Positions 21,806-33,708 of a stretch of DNA of 54,543 nt are shown piece by piece. The notes below the pieces were generated by a model that did no database searches, was not told where the DNA came from, and saw only the letters and a list, made by a program, of their open reading frames with translations. How positions within the stretch are numbered: position 1 is the first letter of the stretch; each line of letters begins with the position of its first letter. Source of the DNA: Diphasiastrum complanatum (taxonomy: Eukaryota; Streptophyta; Lycopodiopsida; Lycopodiales; Lycopodiaceae). A program made the translations under genes and the position numbers. The DNA lies in contig CM055112.1 of the NCBI GenBank assembly GCA_029204225.1, positions 42,542,890 through 42,597,432 of the forward strand. The letters run 5' to 3'.

Positions 21806-23439
21806 ACTTGCCATAAATACCAGATCTTTTCGAGATAAAATATTGACGTCTGTTGCAAGAGGGACTATTTTGGTTGTTAAAGTCATTCAGAGGCTTTGGT
21901 TGACTTTTACAATATATAGCCTTTCCTCTGCATGGTGTTTTTGATTCAGTGTTTGTAAGCTGAGGAAAAGTTTGTACACAATCTTGCTTTGAAGTGCTAT
22001 AATAGTAATTTCTGAAGGTGAGGCATTGTGCATATGTTTTGAGAAGATATATGCTTATAGAACAGTTCAATAGGTTCTTTAAAGACTTCTCTTGAGCGCA
22101 AATCTAGCTGCAGCAATTTTCACCTTCTTAAAGCTTGATTTTTTTTTTTTCCCAAAATTTGAACACATTTGATAACTTTATGATTCAAAGAAATTTGTAT
22201 TACATTTCGTTGTTTTATGATTTAAAGTGTATATCCCATGGTTTTGTCTACCATTTTGGCTGTTGGTACCTAGGTTCTTGCAGATAATGAGCTACTTGTT
22301 GTACCATCATAGAACTAGTTAATTTTTTCTGTATTTTATTATGATCGAAGTTTATGGGTGCACAGTGTAGTTGTGCCTCTCTCACATATGAGAACCAAAA
22401 TATACATTGGACTTTGGGTATACAAGAATTCTCTCTTCATGGGTTACTTGTTACTTGTCCCATTATACACACCATTATCAACTTGGAACTTTCATGGGGC
22501 CAAGTTGGTATTGTTTTTGCTTGTAACTTGCTAGTAACACAACTAGTGATACTAACCAACAAGCTGCATCTATTTACATTGCACATCGGGTGCCGATGTC
22601 ATTTCAACAAATGAGCACAAAGCTCTGCAACTAGTGTGAAGCCTTCAATGTACAAGCTTACCTAAGTGGAATATTATGCCATGTGAGGAAAGGGGTTGTA
22701 TCCCATTGCCATATTCCATGAACCAAATTTGGTGTTTGAAGATTCTTTTTTTTGTTTTTTGACGGAAGTGTTTTTTGCACTTTAATTGTGAAGTTCCAAC
22801 ACTTGAAATCTCCTTCATTGACCGATATTCTTTCAATTTTCACACAACGGCTGATCAATTCTTGGAAGCCAAACTAGCCTTCCCACTTTCAAATGATTGT
22901 AGAGCCAAGGACCATGATGTATGCAAAACATTGGAAGGTTGATTTTCGATTAAACAGTCACAAAGGTCATTGGTTCAAAAATAATAAGGGGCTAGGTAGA
23001 CATGGTTTTGTTTCCGAGCATTGAAAGATTAATTCACCTATAAATCATGAATTAGAAACTTGATTGGTTAAAAGATAATTAGGGTATGGGCTTTTTGGAA
23101 GAAAGCCTCTCTCCCCTAAAACTCATGCCTCCCTAAAAAGAAATAATTTTTGACAAGGTGCCTTGAGGCGCGAGTCTCCAATCTCAACCTTTGAAGAATG
23201 TGATGAATATAATTGCTCATTGCATCCAAAGCTCAATTGACCAGAGCGCAGACATTTTTCTAGTAATGAAAGTTCGAGATGTATGAGTCTTTTCATAGAT
23301 GAAAGTGGTAAGTGTGATAATCATTTTTAGTTATTAAGATAATGTTATAACCTTGTTGTGATACTAGTCTATTGCTACATTTGGATCATATTGATCTATG
23401 TGATCCTAGACTACAATATAATAAATATGTCGATCTACA
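21806..23439. other. LSm4 3' UTR and intergenic sequence
   Basis: The first few hundred bases are presumably 3' UTR; a definite polyadenylation site cannot be placed. Nothing else is recognised up to the LINE fragment. Confidence 0.5.
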
Positions 23440-23587
23440 TTTTTAGGGTACTACATTCCTAGGCCCCATTACGGTAACACTGATTTTTTAGTTTCAAGAT
23501 CGTTTACTACACAACATTTGATAGCCATTTCCAAAACGTTGTAACTGGTTTTTGGCCGCTTTCATAGTTAAATTGGCCCTTTGGGAC

Positions 23588-24058
23588 TGTTATGGCCATA
23601 TTCAGCTAAGGACATGAAATAGTCCTAATATGGTAGACGCCCTCCAGTGTTCAAGATTATTGGTCAAGTCGAGATTTAATTCCACGTCGAGGCTTGTTTG
23701 TGACTAATTATCTTGAGAGGACCCAAACACTCTAATTGAGATATATGGAGTAGTGCATTTACGTGTGACGGATATAGATAGGAGGACTACATGAAGAGAT
23801 GTGACCTATTTATAGTTGACCTGCATGGGGATTGCATGGGTTCATGCACTACTCTCTATATATTAAGGTAGAGATTATCACGTCGACATCTTGGGTTTAG
23901 ATTACTAGTTGCTCTCTTCTCCTCTTGCTATCACATGGCATGGCTTGGGGGCTAGATCCAGTTTTTGATCTAGGTTTGGTTGGGCGGTTTGGCTCCATAG
24001 TCTCTCTTGTTGTGTTTTCCTATCGTCATCTTAGGGGTTTTCCCTAGTGGTCTTTACA
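23588..24058 (+). repeat. 5' LTR of the non-autonomous element
   Basis: 471 bp, TG...CA ends, followed directly by the PBS. Contains GACCTATTTATAG (about 23806-23818) as a likely TATA region. Confidence 0.88.
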
Positions 24059-26150
24059 TTGGTATTAGAGCTCGGCTAAGATGTGATCTTGGATGAGAAT
24101 GGAGACGAGTTCTACATCGAATTCGAAGTCGAAAGCACTTGGATTGGTATCTCATATTAGAGTGCTGATTTCTCAAATCAAAATTCGAAAGAGGATTCAC
24201 AAAATTCTGGTTGTAGCTTGCTTTCCAAAATTGTGGTAGAGTGCTCTTCTACAAGGTTGATTTGGGATTATTGATGCTGAGAATTTTTGTGACTTCATTC
24301 ATAATTTTCTGTTCATTGAGAAAGCTTTCAATTGGGGTAGAATGAACTGCTAACCTAAATCCGGATGCTTGTTTCATTGTTAGATTCTGCTTGGTTAAAG
24401 TTTGATTGCATGCTTCAGTCCATAATGTGCTGAATCGTGTCTTCTCGGTTGTATTCATAGATAGATTGATGTAAGTCAATTCATCCAGATAATACGAACA
24501 ACTAACTTTTTAGTACATGATTCCGATGACTGCATGTTGAGGATAAAGAGATTTGTGCCCACAATCCTCCTGTGAAACTGCATGTTGAAAGACATTGATG
24601 GAAGGCAGTTAAGCTAATATTAAGCAGAATAGATAGCTAAGACAGTTGTAGTGAGCAAGCACCTCCTTGGAATTGCTATTTTCCCTGCAAAGTTGTGGAA
24701 GCATGAAGGGTGGTTCCAAGAATTGTAATATGGTCGAAGAACACTAGAATAGAAGTTGCCATCTTTCCACGCTCTATTTCTCTGCTTATGGGTTACGAAG
24801 AGTTGATTTTGGTGGAAGATGGTTAAGAAGAGGCTTTTCTGGAACTTTTGAAGTGCTGCCAAAGGTCGTTTGATAGCCAACTGCTACTTGGAGTCGGTTT
24901 CTCAGAGATTGATTTGTATGAATGGTTCTGCAAATAGAAAACAACTATGGCAATCTAGCTTCTCCTTCTTTCTGGAGCCTCATGAGCTGTTGAACACGCT
25001 TTCCTGTTGTGGATTTGAGTTGAAAGGTGCATTTGGTGGACTGAAAATTAATAATTCAAAGCAATTGAAGTATATACCAAAAAATATCTAATATCTATAT
25101 CCAAATTGGTACAAAGAATTTCATTCATTCAATGATCTTTAACCGCACTATCCGATATTCTAGAGATCTTAAGAATCCATCTGGATTTCCCATACCAGAT
25201 ATGCACATATCTATTCCACCAAGTACTAGAGTACCCCCTCTTTTGTTCCTGATGGATCACAATAATCCATTTACGAAATTGTGATTTAACAAGCATCCAT
25301 ACTTGGTTTTACTGTCACATTAAGCAACCCATCTGAGTTCATTGGAATTCCTACCATCTGAGTTCTCTGATGGCATTGGAATTCATTATAAGTAATACTG
25401 AGTAAGATCAAAAGTTACTAGTCCCAGTTGGTAGGGATAGAAGTAATTTTGATAATGGAGTGTCTATATTGAATCAACTTGATCTTGGTTGGAGTACTGC
25501 TCTACTACAGATTGTAGTCTATAAGTGCTTGTGTAAGAAGTTCAGTCTAGATCTCCATATTTATAGGAGACTGATGAAATTATTGAAATACAGATAGATT
25601 GCTGATTTCTTGCATGTAGTGCTAGAAATGGGGCTATTAACTCATTAGAGTAATTGTAGTACTCTGGATTGAGTTATAATCGTCTGAGACTTGATAGATC
25701 TCCTAGAGATTTTAGATGACTGAATTGTTTCATTTTAGAATGTTTGGATATTCAAAGAATATTTCTAGCAAGAAGCACTATTATCTACAAGAAATTGTGG
25801 ACAGATTTTAGACTATAATTAAAATGGAATTTCTTTAGCTTTTGGATTTGATCTCAGAAATAAAGAGTTAATTTACCCAATGATTCATGTAATCGAGATT
25901 ACATGAAGGTGATGAACTTTTATTTGGAAAAGATCAACCCGTTTGGAAGATTTAAAGCTTAGTGTATCTTTGGGTTTTGAGTTAGTACTCTCGTGTAGAG
26001 ACAAGCAATTGAAGAATTGTTGCATCTCTGAGTACTTATTCAGATGGAAATATCAAACTAAGAATAATGATTCATGGGTAGAACTTGAAAGCTTAAGGAA
26101 TAATTCATGCCTTCTTTTTCCCATTGCAAGGACAGAACCGGGAGGAAGAA

Positions 26151-26620
26151 TGTTACGGCCATATTCAGCTAAGAACATGGAATAGTCCTAATATGGTAGA
26201 CCGGCCCTCCAATGTTTGACATTATTGGTCACGCCGAGATTTAATTCTATGTCGAGGCCTGTTTGTGACTAATTACCTTGATAGGATCCAGACACTCTAA
26301 TTGAAACATATGGAGTAGTGCCTGTACGTGTCACGGATATAGGCAGGAGGACTGCATGAAGAGAGGTGACCTATTTATAGTTGACCTGCATGGGGATTGC
26401 ATAGGTTCATGCACAAGACTCTACTCTCTATATATTGAGGTAGTGATTATCTCGTCAACATCTTGGGTTTAGGTTACCAGTTGCTCTCTTTTCCACATGG
26501 CATGGCTTGGGGGCTAGATCTAGTTTTTGATTTAGGTTTGGTTGGGCGGTTTGGCTCCATAGTCTCTCTTGTTGTGTTTTCCTATCCTCATCTTAGGAGT
26601 TTTCCCTAGTGGTCTTTACA
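26151..26620 (+). repeat. 3' LTR of the non-autonomous element
   Basis: 470 bp, TG...CA ends, preceded by a polypurine tract and followed by the GGGAC duplication. Confidence 0.88.
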
Positions 26621-27990
26621 GGGACTCCCATTACGTCTTTTGCGGACAGAATTTTAGTGGTGTGTCATATTTTATCTGCTTACCCAGTATTCTTTTCCTC
26701 CGCTTTCATTTGCACTCGTGCTCTTCTTGCCACCATTTCCAAGCAACTCCCCCGCTTCCTTTGGGCGGGGACATGCTCCCTTTTGTCTTGGGCCTAGGTA
26801 TCCCTGATCCCTCTCTTAAGAAACAAACTTTAGTTTACCATTGTTTGACTTCCTTCTTGCCTCTTCCCAACACTAACACCTTATGTTGCTCCATTTCTTG
26901 TCTTGGGCTGCTGCAACTCCGCCTTTGCTACGGCCCCCTCCTTTTGCCAAACTTCTTAGCTTTGGAGGCTCTTTCTACTTAAAAGGACCTTTCATTCTCA
27001 AGAACCTGGCCAAAACCCTCCTTGACCTATTTTCCCTTTTCCATCGCTTGCCTAACGTCTCTCTCCCTGCTGACGAGCCCATTTGGACCTCTTCTCTTTT
27101 TGCTCCTAACTTCCTCCCTTGGTTCCGTTTTTACCAGAGATTTTGCCAGAGTCCTGCAACCAAGGGCCTGTCTACTCTTCGACCGTTGATTCACATCCCT
27201 CTTTGCTAGCTCCTCCCCTACGTCCGCCTCACTCTCAATGAACGCTCTCTTCTTGAGCTCGTCTCTTTTGTAGGCCTTGGCCTTTGCATTGTCTCTGACT
27301 CTTTCTCTCAGCTTGACGGCTGGGAGCCTACCCTTCAGCCCTCCCTTTTTACCTACTCTGCTGCTCGCCACCGTTCTCACCCGTCCCTCCTCCTCACCTT
27401 TTACAATTCCTGCTGGGCCTAGTTGTGGACTCTCCTTCTGCCTGGTGAGCTAGATTTGCCACCATCCGGTCTATTCCTATTGGTAAGCTCCGCTATTTTG
27501 CTTTTCGTGTCATCTCCAATTCCCTTCCCCTTAGAGCCAAACGACCTTTTCTTTCCGACCGTTTATGCCCAATTTGCCTGTAGCATGAAGAGACAACTGA
27601 GCATCCGTTCTTTCATTCTGAGTAGACACTTGTGGAGGAATTTGCAAAGTTGTTGGGTGGCCTTACCTCCGCTCTCGGTGCCTTCAGTTTTGCTTGGCGA
27701 CTCACAACATATTCCTATGGCTTCAATTACCTTTTGGCATGTCTGCAAGGTCTCTTTGCTATGGAAATTATGGATTGCACGAAACCAGTTGATTTTTGAT
27801 GGATCTTCTCTTGGTTGTTATGTCCTTTCAGTTTGCCATGCATTAGCTATAGTTGTTAGTTGTACATTTTTCCGGATTGTCTCTCCCTGCTTGGTGTGCT
27901 TCTGGTCCTTGGATGATTGCATAGTCTTCCGTTTGGAAAGGATTGCTTTGAACTTTCTGTTAAGGACATCTCTCTGTACATGTTGTTGAT

Positions 27991-29639
27991 ATATAATCGT
28001 AACTTAATGGTTTTGCAAAAAACAAAACATAGCAATAGATAGTATATTTTTTCATGTAACATGACATTTGGTTTATATTGGAATAATAGTAAAGATCACG
28101 TTCTCAAAATAATGCACTTGTTTCAAACCTCCAATATCTTCTTGTTTTTTTTTTTTGCGTATAGGTTCCATGACCCTCCAACATTAATCATGCCTATCCC
28201 ATACATAGGATGGCAAACAACTACATCTCGATGATTGATCTCATATGAAATCGAAAGATTATCTAATTATAATTTTAAAGAAAAATATCAGATTATCAAT
28301 TCTAGTACTTATCCAAGTGCCTCTATCTTATAGCTTATCCTCGTCAGATTCAATGTTAGTAGCAATTGGTGTATGTAATTGAGAAATTTTGCTTAAAAAA
28401 AGGTCCAAGCAAGTCAAGTCTTGCAAACATTTAATCTCACTACATACCAATGCACATAAGACATGCAACACAAGCCATTTGATGAATCTAAACACCCAAC
28501 CACATATGCACACAAACCAATTTAGAGTGGTCTAAAATATATTAACAATGTTATTGGGCTGCCTTGTGATATTTGCAAATCTATGCTACTTTAAAAAGAG
28601 AGAAAAAAGATTTCGTCACACTACTTTCCTTACAACTTTTGAATGATAGATTTGATTTTTTGAGATTTTTGACACATGAAAAATCGAACATGAAGGGCTT
28701 CTCAACACATCAACAATATTTGGAATTGAATTTTTTGCTTAAAATTGGCCACAAATTTATTTTTGATATTTTTGATTTTACTTTTCATTTTAAAGTAGCA
28801 TGCATGTGCCAAATTCACAAGAGAGTCCAAAAAATGCTCTGAAGAATAGCCTTGGGCCTTTATATCCACCCCTATCAACAATGATGTGGAAAAGGGAGCT
28901 CAAAATGTGAATTTTCGGCCTATACGCCTATGGGAAGGGAGCCAAAAAATGTTTAGAAAAATAAATTTCAATAGCTTTGTCAATTTCCATAAGTGGAAAT
29001 GACTTTTAAAATGTGAAAAGTAGCTTGGGCCTCCTTTTGCGGCCCCATCAACATTGATGTGGGTGTGAAACCAAGGCTTGAATGTAATTTTTTTTTAAAA
29101 AATTTTGGGATCTTTGCTCATAGAGCTCCCCTCGAAAAAAAAAAAAAAAAGAAAGTATTTTTCGGCTTCCCTCCCACCTCCGCCATATTTCAGCCTTGAT
29201 TCAGGGTATCACCGCTGATGGGGGTGGGCATAGAGGTCCAAAACTACACAGAATAATGTTTTTGTTTATGAGGAATCTACTACACTCTACCAGGCATTGT
29301 AAAGAAGTGATACGTTATTAATTGAGTATAATATTAATGAAAGCTAATTGGCCGTTTGTAAACAAGAAATTGGTCTTCGGATACAATGTCATTCATGGTT
29401 AACTCATAGGGGAACATATATAATGCAACAAGAGGTGGATTTCTTGAATCTAGTGATTGTCATGATGAGTAATTCAATTTATTTGAAAAAAAAATGTTGA
29501 ACTTGCACATACTTACTTGCAAAAGGCCTTTTTTTTTAGAGCTTAAACATACAATTAAATATCAAAAAATATACAAGTGCATGACGATGGCAACCCGAGG
29601 CCAAGTCAGTCAAAAGTCCAAAAGGACAACCTATAAAGG
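27991..29639. other. Intergenic sequence, no recognised feature
   Basis: AT-rich, no domain recognisable on either strand. A poly-A run lies near 29134-29151. Confidence 0.5.
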
Positions 29640-30250
29640 CAAGGACTTTAGCACACTACGTAGGACGACATTCCAAACAAACAAACTAGTCTGCATAAAA
29701 AAACGTGGCCAAACGAGACAAGTCATAGCCAAGTGAGGGGAAGTAACACCCTCAAAAACTTGTTGATTCCTTGTCGTCCAGATCTTCCACACTACTGCTA
29801 ACCTGCACACATGCCAGAGAGTGAGAGTACATCGATCTAATAAGTGAGAGTCGCCCAAGCCCAACAGGATGGTGTCAATACCTAGAGAAAAGGTGAAATC
29901 CCAATGAAGAAGCAAATAGGCCAGCTCCAACCATAGGTCTCGCCGACAGTAAAAGAACAGTTACTCAACCGTTTCTTCTTCCAGTTGGCAAAGTGGGCAA
30001 AGGCGGTCATTCATAAACAACCATTTAGACAGCAAGGGAAGAGATTTAGTAAGAATGTGATACGCAAGGTATCTACGCAGGGAGGGAACAGGAGATACGA
30101 AGGCGCTTGCGCCAAGTAGACGTAGAATGTGAGACCGACCATAGGGAGTTAAAAAATTGAAAAAAGAGAGAAGGAAACCATCGAAAATGCAGGGTATTGT
30201 AGCAGAGAAGAGAGCAGTCTAGAGGGAGAATTCCAACCATGAAGATCAAA
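29640..30250 (-). pseudogene. L1-like LINE 3' fragment (zf-RVT domain)
   Basis: Minus-strand frames give LRRYLAYHILTKSLPLLSKW, MNDRLCPLCQLEEETVE, then LWLELAYLLLHWDFTF and LWHVCRLAVVWKIWTTRNQQ. This is the zinc-binding end of plant LINE ORF2 and closely parallels 27483-27790, so both come from one LINE family. One in-frame stop and a frameshift. Confidence 0.72.
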
Positions 30251-30309
30251 GGGGAGAGAGGGAGACACATGGAGAGGGGTTGCAGACGAGGAGGCAAGGA
30301 AAAGGAGGG

Positions 30310-31221
30310 CACATTCACTTCTAGATATCTAATCAATGTACTTCACAAGTATGGCATGAAAGACTGCAAAACCACAAACTCACCTATGGATCCAAGATTC
30401 AAACTACAGAAGGAAATGTGCCAATATCCCTATCAGTCGATCATTGGCTCTCTCATGTATGCCATGATCTGTACACATCTTGATTTTGCTTTTATAATCA
30501 GCACATTGTCTCAGTACATGTTGAAACCATGCCTACCACAGGTATTCGAGGCTAGTTTGTAACTAATAACCTTGAGAGGACCCAGACACTCCTATTGAGA
30601 CACGTGGAACAATGCATGGCATTGGCTCTCTCATGTATGCCATGATCTGTACACATCTTGATCTTGCTTTTATAATCAGTACATTGTCTCAGTACATGTC
30701 GAATCCATGCCTACCACATTGGAAAGCTCTACAGAGAATATTGAGGTACATACACGCCACAAAACATTATGCTTTGTGTTATGATGTAAATTCAATGGAT
30801 GCATTAATTCTGAAAGCTTATTCAGACTCAGATTGAGCTGGAGATGTTACGACCATATTCAGCTAAGGATTGGGAATAGTTCTAATACGGTAGACTGGCC
30901 CTAAGGTATTCGAGATTTTTAGTCACATCTCGATTTAATTCCATATCAAGGCTAGTTTGTAACTAATAACCTTGAGAGGACCCAGACACTCCTATTGAGA
31001 CACATGGAGCAGCGCATGGCATGTGACAATGGTATGCATGAGGATTGTATGGGATATGCGACCTATGTTTAGATGGACTGCATGGGAGGTTGTATGGGTG
31101 TATGCACATGCTTCTTACCCCTATGTATACGAGTAGGGACACGGCCTCCTCCATTCTAAGTTTTGGTTCTTGGTTGCTAGCCTCTCTCCTATCCTCAAGT
31201 ATTCACTTGCCATGGCTTGGG
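30310..31221 (+). pseudogene. Ty1/copia RT end plus LTR, rearranged
   Basis: RT/RNase H linker reads RYLINVLHKYGMKDCKTT ... YQSIIGSLMYAMICTHLDFA, then a 79-bp piece matching the LTR (30542-30620), then the same RT block again (30621-30719) continuing PHWKALQRILRYIHATKHYA to AYSDSD-stop-AGD, and finally an LTR from TG at 30845 to about 31221. The LTR is a diverged member of the family at 23588. RNase H is missing. Confidence 0.75.
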
Positions 31222-31946
31222 GGTGAGGTGATGATGGATATCATGATGGCAAAGCATCCAATCCCTCTTGTGGATTGATTAGATCCATTTTAGGTCCTTA
31301 ATGTCATAAATTTCACATGTTTTAGTCTCAAGCATTTTACTAAGATGTGGTGTGCTTCCATGCAATACATAAGAGTTTTTTGTTGGATGTGATAACAAAG
31401 ATGGCACATGCCATGTCTATGTCTAGGTTAAAAAGAGTTCCTATCAAAGCAACCCTCAAAGTAGTGATTTGTTTTTCAAAGACATCCAAAGTTGCAAGTT
31501 ATTGCGCTGGGATCACGCATTTTTGGTGCAAAAAGTGTTCCAAAAAAATGTTTACTTGATGGATAATGAAATAAGAAACACCAAAAAAGGTGGGGACAAG
31601 GATTTCTCAAGTTTGACCTTGGATTCAAATCAAGAGATTAGTTAATTACATATCAAAAACACAAATAATTAGATGTTGACTAGGATCACATAAGTATTCA
31701 TGGCATACAGCCATCGATAAAGTATATCAAATATTGGGTTAAAAAAATTGTTAAGGCCTGTGAACTAAATTCACAAAATGTCAAAAAGGAAATTATCTTT
31801 CCACATGCATGCAAATAGGCTCCTTACAACAAACGATGAGGAAATTTTGCTAGTCAAAATCCTCATGATCCACAATTTATAGTTTCTCAAAGCCCAAAGT
31901 CGTTGGAAACTAAATTGAGCAACTCGGTAGTTGTCATTGTCTAGGG

Positions 31947-32007
<61 letters not shown>

Positions 32008-33336
32008 GTGGACGCTGTATTCATTATTTTGTTGTATTGTCCTGCTATCTCCATGCCTTCATTTAATGCTCTTTTGACTTTGTGCAAGGCAGGGATGAAT
32101 GGTTTGTAGGTCAAAAAGATTACAATTACCTAGAGTAGAATCTACACTTTGGTTCAATTGTGGAATAGATTCGTCTGGAAAACTCTGATCATACTTTGAT
32201 TCAGGTATCTATCAGGATCTCCTCCTGTTGTATCTCAGTAAGGTTCATAATCATTTACCTCGCTTCTGATGCATGTGATTTTTTGTTAGACTCTATTCAA
32301 TTGTAGGAATAGATGAGATTTAGTACTTCATTCATGTGTCACTTGTCCTTGAGATGGAAAAAAAAACAGAATATCAGTTTCTTGATAAAATTCACCCACA
32401 TTACCAAAAGATTTGGCGATGGACAAACAGAGTCAGTTGTTGGTAACCTAGAGGAGTGTTTGTATGAACGTGTATTTAAAAGGACCCATGAAGAGTTGGT
32501 TAAGTAGCATTCAGGAAAACTTAACAAGACTTAACAAGGTATAACTTCAAATCATATTAGACTATTGAGCACATACACTATTTATTCCTATGATTGTGTT
32601 ACTAAACTATTAAACACATACAATTATAAGACTTTCCGCAACCCTCATGAGTTTGGGTCACATTTTATCTATCCATTTAGTATCACAATACATGGATTAA
32701 TGTGTAGCTTCAAGACCTGAATATTATTTCATTGCATACAAATCTAAACCAACATCTCTATCACTTGTTTTTTCTGATGAATCAAAATGAAAGATGTGAG
32801 ATAGAAAAGTATACCCATCCATGCTCGACCTATACCCCTTCTACTCCAATGTAAAATCAAGTTGGGTCCTCTCTTCAAGATCTATCTATCAAAGCTTGGT
32901 GGATGGGACCCCCAGAAATGTGCTATGGTGCTCCAACACTCCAAAAGACTCCACATAGTTTATATGGTAGCTATAAGCACCAAAAAAATTTTTTTTAACA
33001 AAGCTCTTAAGTTTACAACTCTAAATCTCTTTGTTGCATTGTCTTTTACATCGATTATCTGAGTCAATTATCTGCACATGTATCAAAGCAGTGTTTACTC
33101 AATGCCAGAACAAGCTTCCAATAGCTACTTTCATGCAAGACCCCAGAAGGTTGACTGACAAGCTGGGACAGGATGTTCTATATTTTACACCGGCATATTA
33201 TTCACTTCCATGATGCTTTAATTGAACTATTAAGATTGTGTACTTATTAGGTATGTTAAGATACCCACTTTTGAGTCCATTTGCAAGCTCTTCATAAAGG
33301 TGCTCAAATGATGTAATAACATTCTCCATTCAATGG
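31222..33336. other. Intergenic sequence with a (GA)n tract, 3' side of SEC14 gene
   Basis: No gene recognised. A GA microsatellite spans about 31949-32005. The SEC14 3' UTR should lie just below 33337. Confidence 0.5.
31949..32005. repeat. (GA)n microsatellite
   Basis: Dinucleotide tract of about 56 bp. Unlike the others it is not associated with a recognisable LINE tail. Confidence 0.95.
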
Positions 33337-33708
33337 CTATGTTGGTATAGCCTCAATCTGTAAATCACGAAGTCCAAATACTAAAGCCACCACCACCCAG
33401 AGGATAAGAAATCCTATAATAATAAATCTTATTACAGCTGTGCAAGATTCAAACGAGGTTGAATGGTCCACAGGATACATTCCCTCCTCCCTTTCAAGAT
33501 CTTCAGAATTCCAAGTTATGGATGCCCTAGAATCAACAGATCTATGTTGTTCATTGTTTGGGATAAGAGCTTCGTCACATATTGTGCATCTACACTGACC
33601 AGCCAAACACAGTGATATGTGGCCTAGACCTCCCACAAATTCTTCAAGCACTTGAGTGTAGTCCTCACCTGCTAAACATATTTTTTGACGTGTAGCCGGT
33701 TCTAAGAT
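33337..33708 (-). CDS. SEC14-like protein, last exon
   Basis: Acceptor ttttgagcag precedes ATC TTA GAA; stop TGA is at 33337-33339. Encodes the end of the CRAL-TRIO fold, a linker with two CxxC-type cysteines, an acidic stretch, and a single transmembrane helix close to the C-terminus, as in tail-anchored proteins. Confidence 0.82.
   Translation of the reverse strand: MLEPATRQKICLAGEDYTQVLEEFVGGLGHISLCLAGQCRCTICDEALIPNNEQHRSVDSRASITWNSEDLEREEGMYPVDHSTSFESCTAVIRFIIIGFLILWVVVALVFGLRDLQIEAIPT

Larger units (their letters stand above)
23583..26625 (+). mobile_element. Non-autonomous LTR retrotransposon, TSD GGGAC
   Basis: LTRs at 23588-24058 and 26151-26620, both TGTTAYGGCCATATTCAGC ... TCTTTACA, flanked by GGGAC. 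PBS TTGGTATTAGAGC at 24059-24071 (initiator tRNA-Met); polypurine GGGAGGAAGAA just before 26151. The 2.1-kb interior has no gag or pol domain I can recognise. LTRs differ at many positions (about 90 percent identity by eye), so it is old. A diverged LTR of the same family follows copia RT at 30845, which suggests this family is copia-mobilised. Confidence 0.88.
23440..27990 (+). pseudogene. L1-like LINE fragment (RT thumb to zf-RVT end), split by an LTR element
   Basis: The two halves, 23440-23587 and 26621-27990, join at the 5-bp repeat GGGAC. Left: FLGPITVT ... PKRCNWFLAAF, the RT C-terminal block (YLGxPL ... W). Right: PITSFADRILVVCHILSAYP and PRFLWAGT, the usual 'LS-aGR-lik-VL-siP-Y ... 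FlWgG' block, then lower conservation, and near 27483-27650 RYFAFRVISNSLPLRAKR, LSDRLCPICL, EETTEHPFFH: the zf-RVT zinc domain found at the end of plant L1 ORF2. The part around 27730 reads FWHVCKVSLLWKLWIARNQ. Multiple frameshifts. A sister copy lies at 29640-30250 (minus). Confidence 0.75.
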
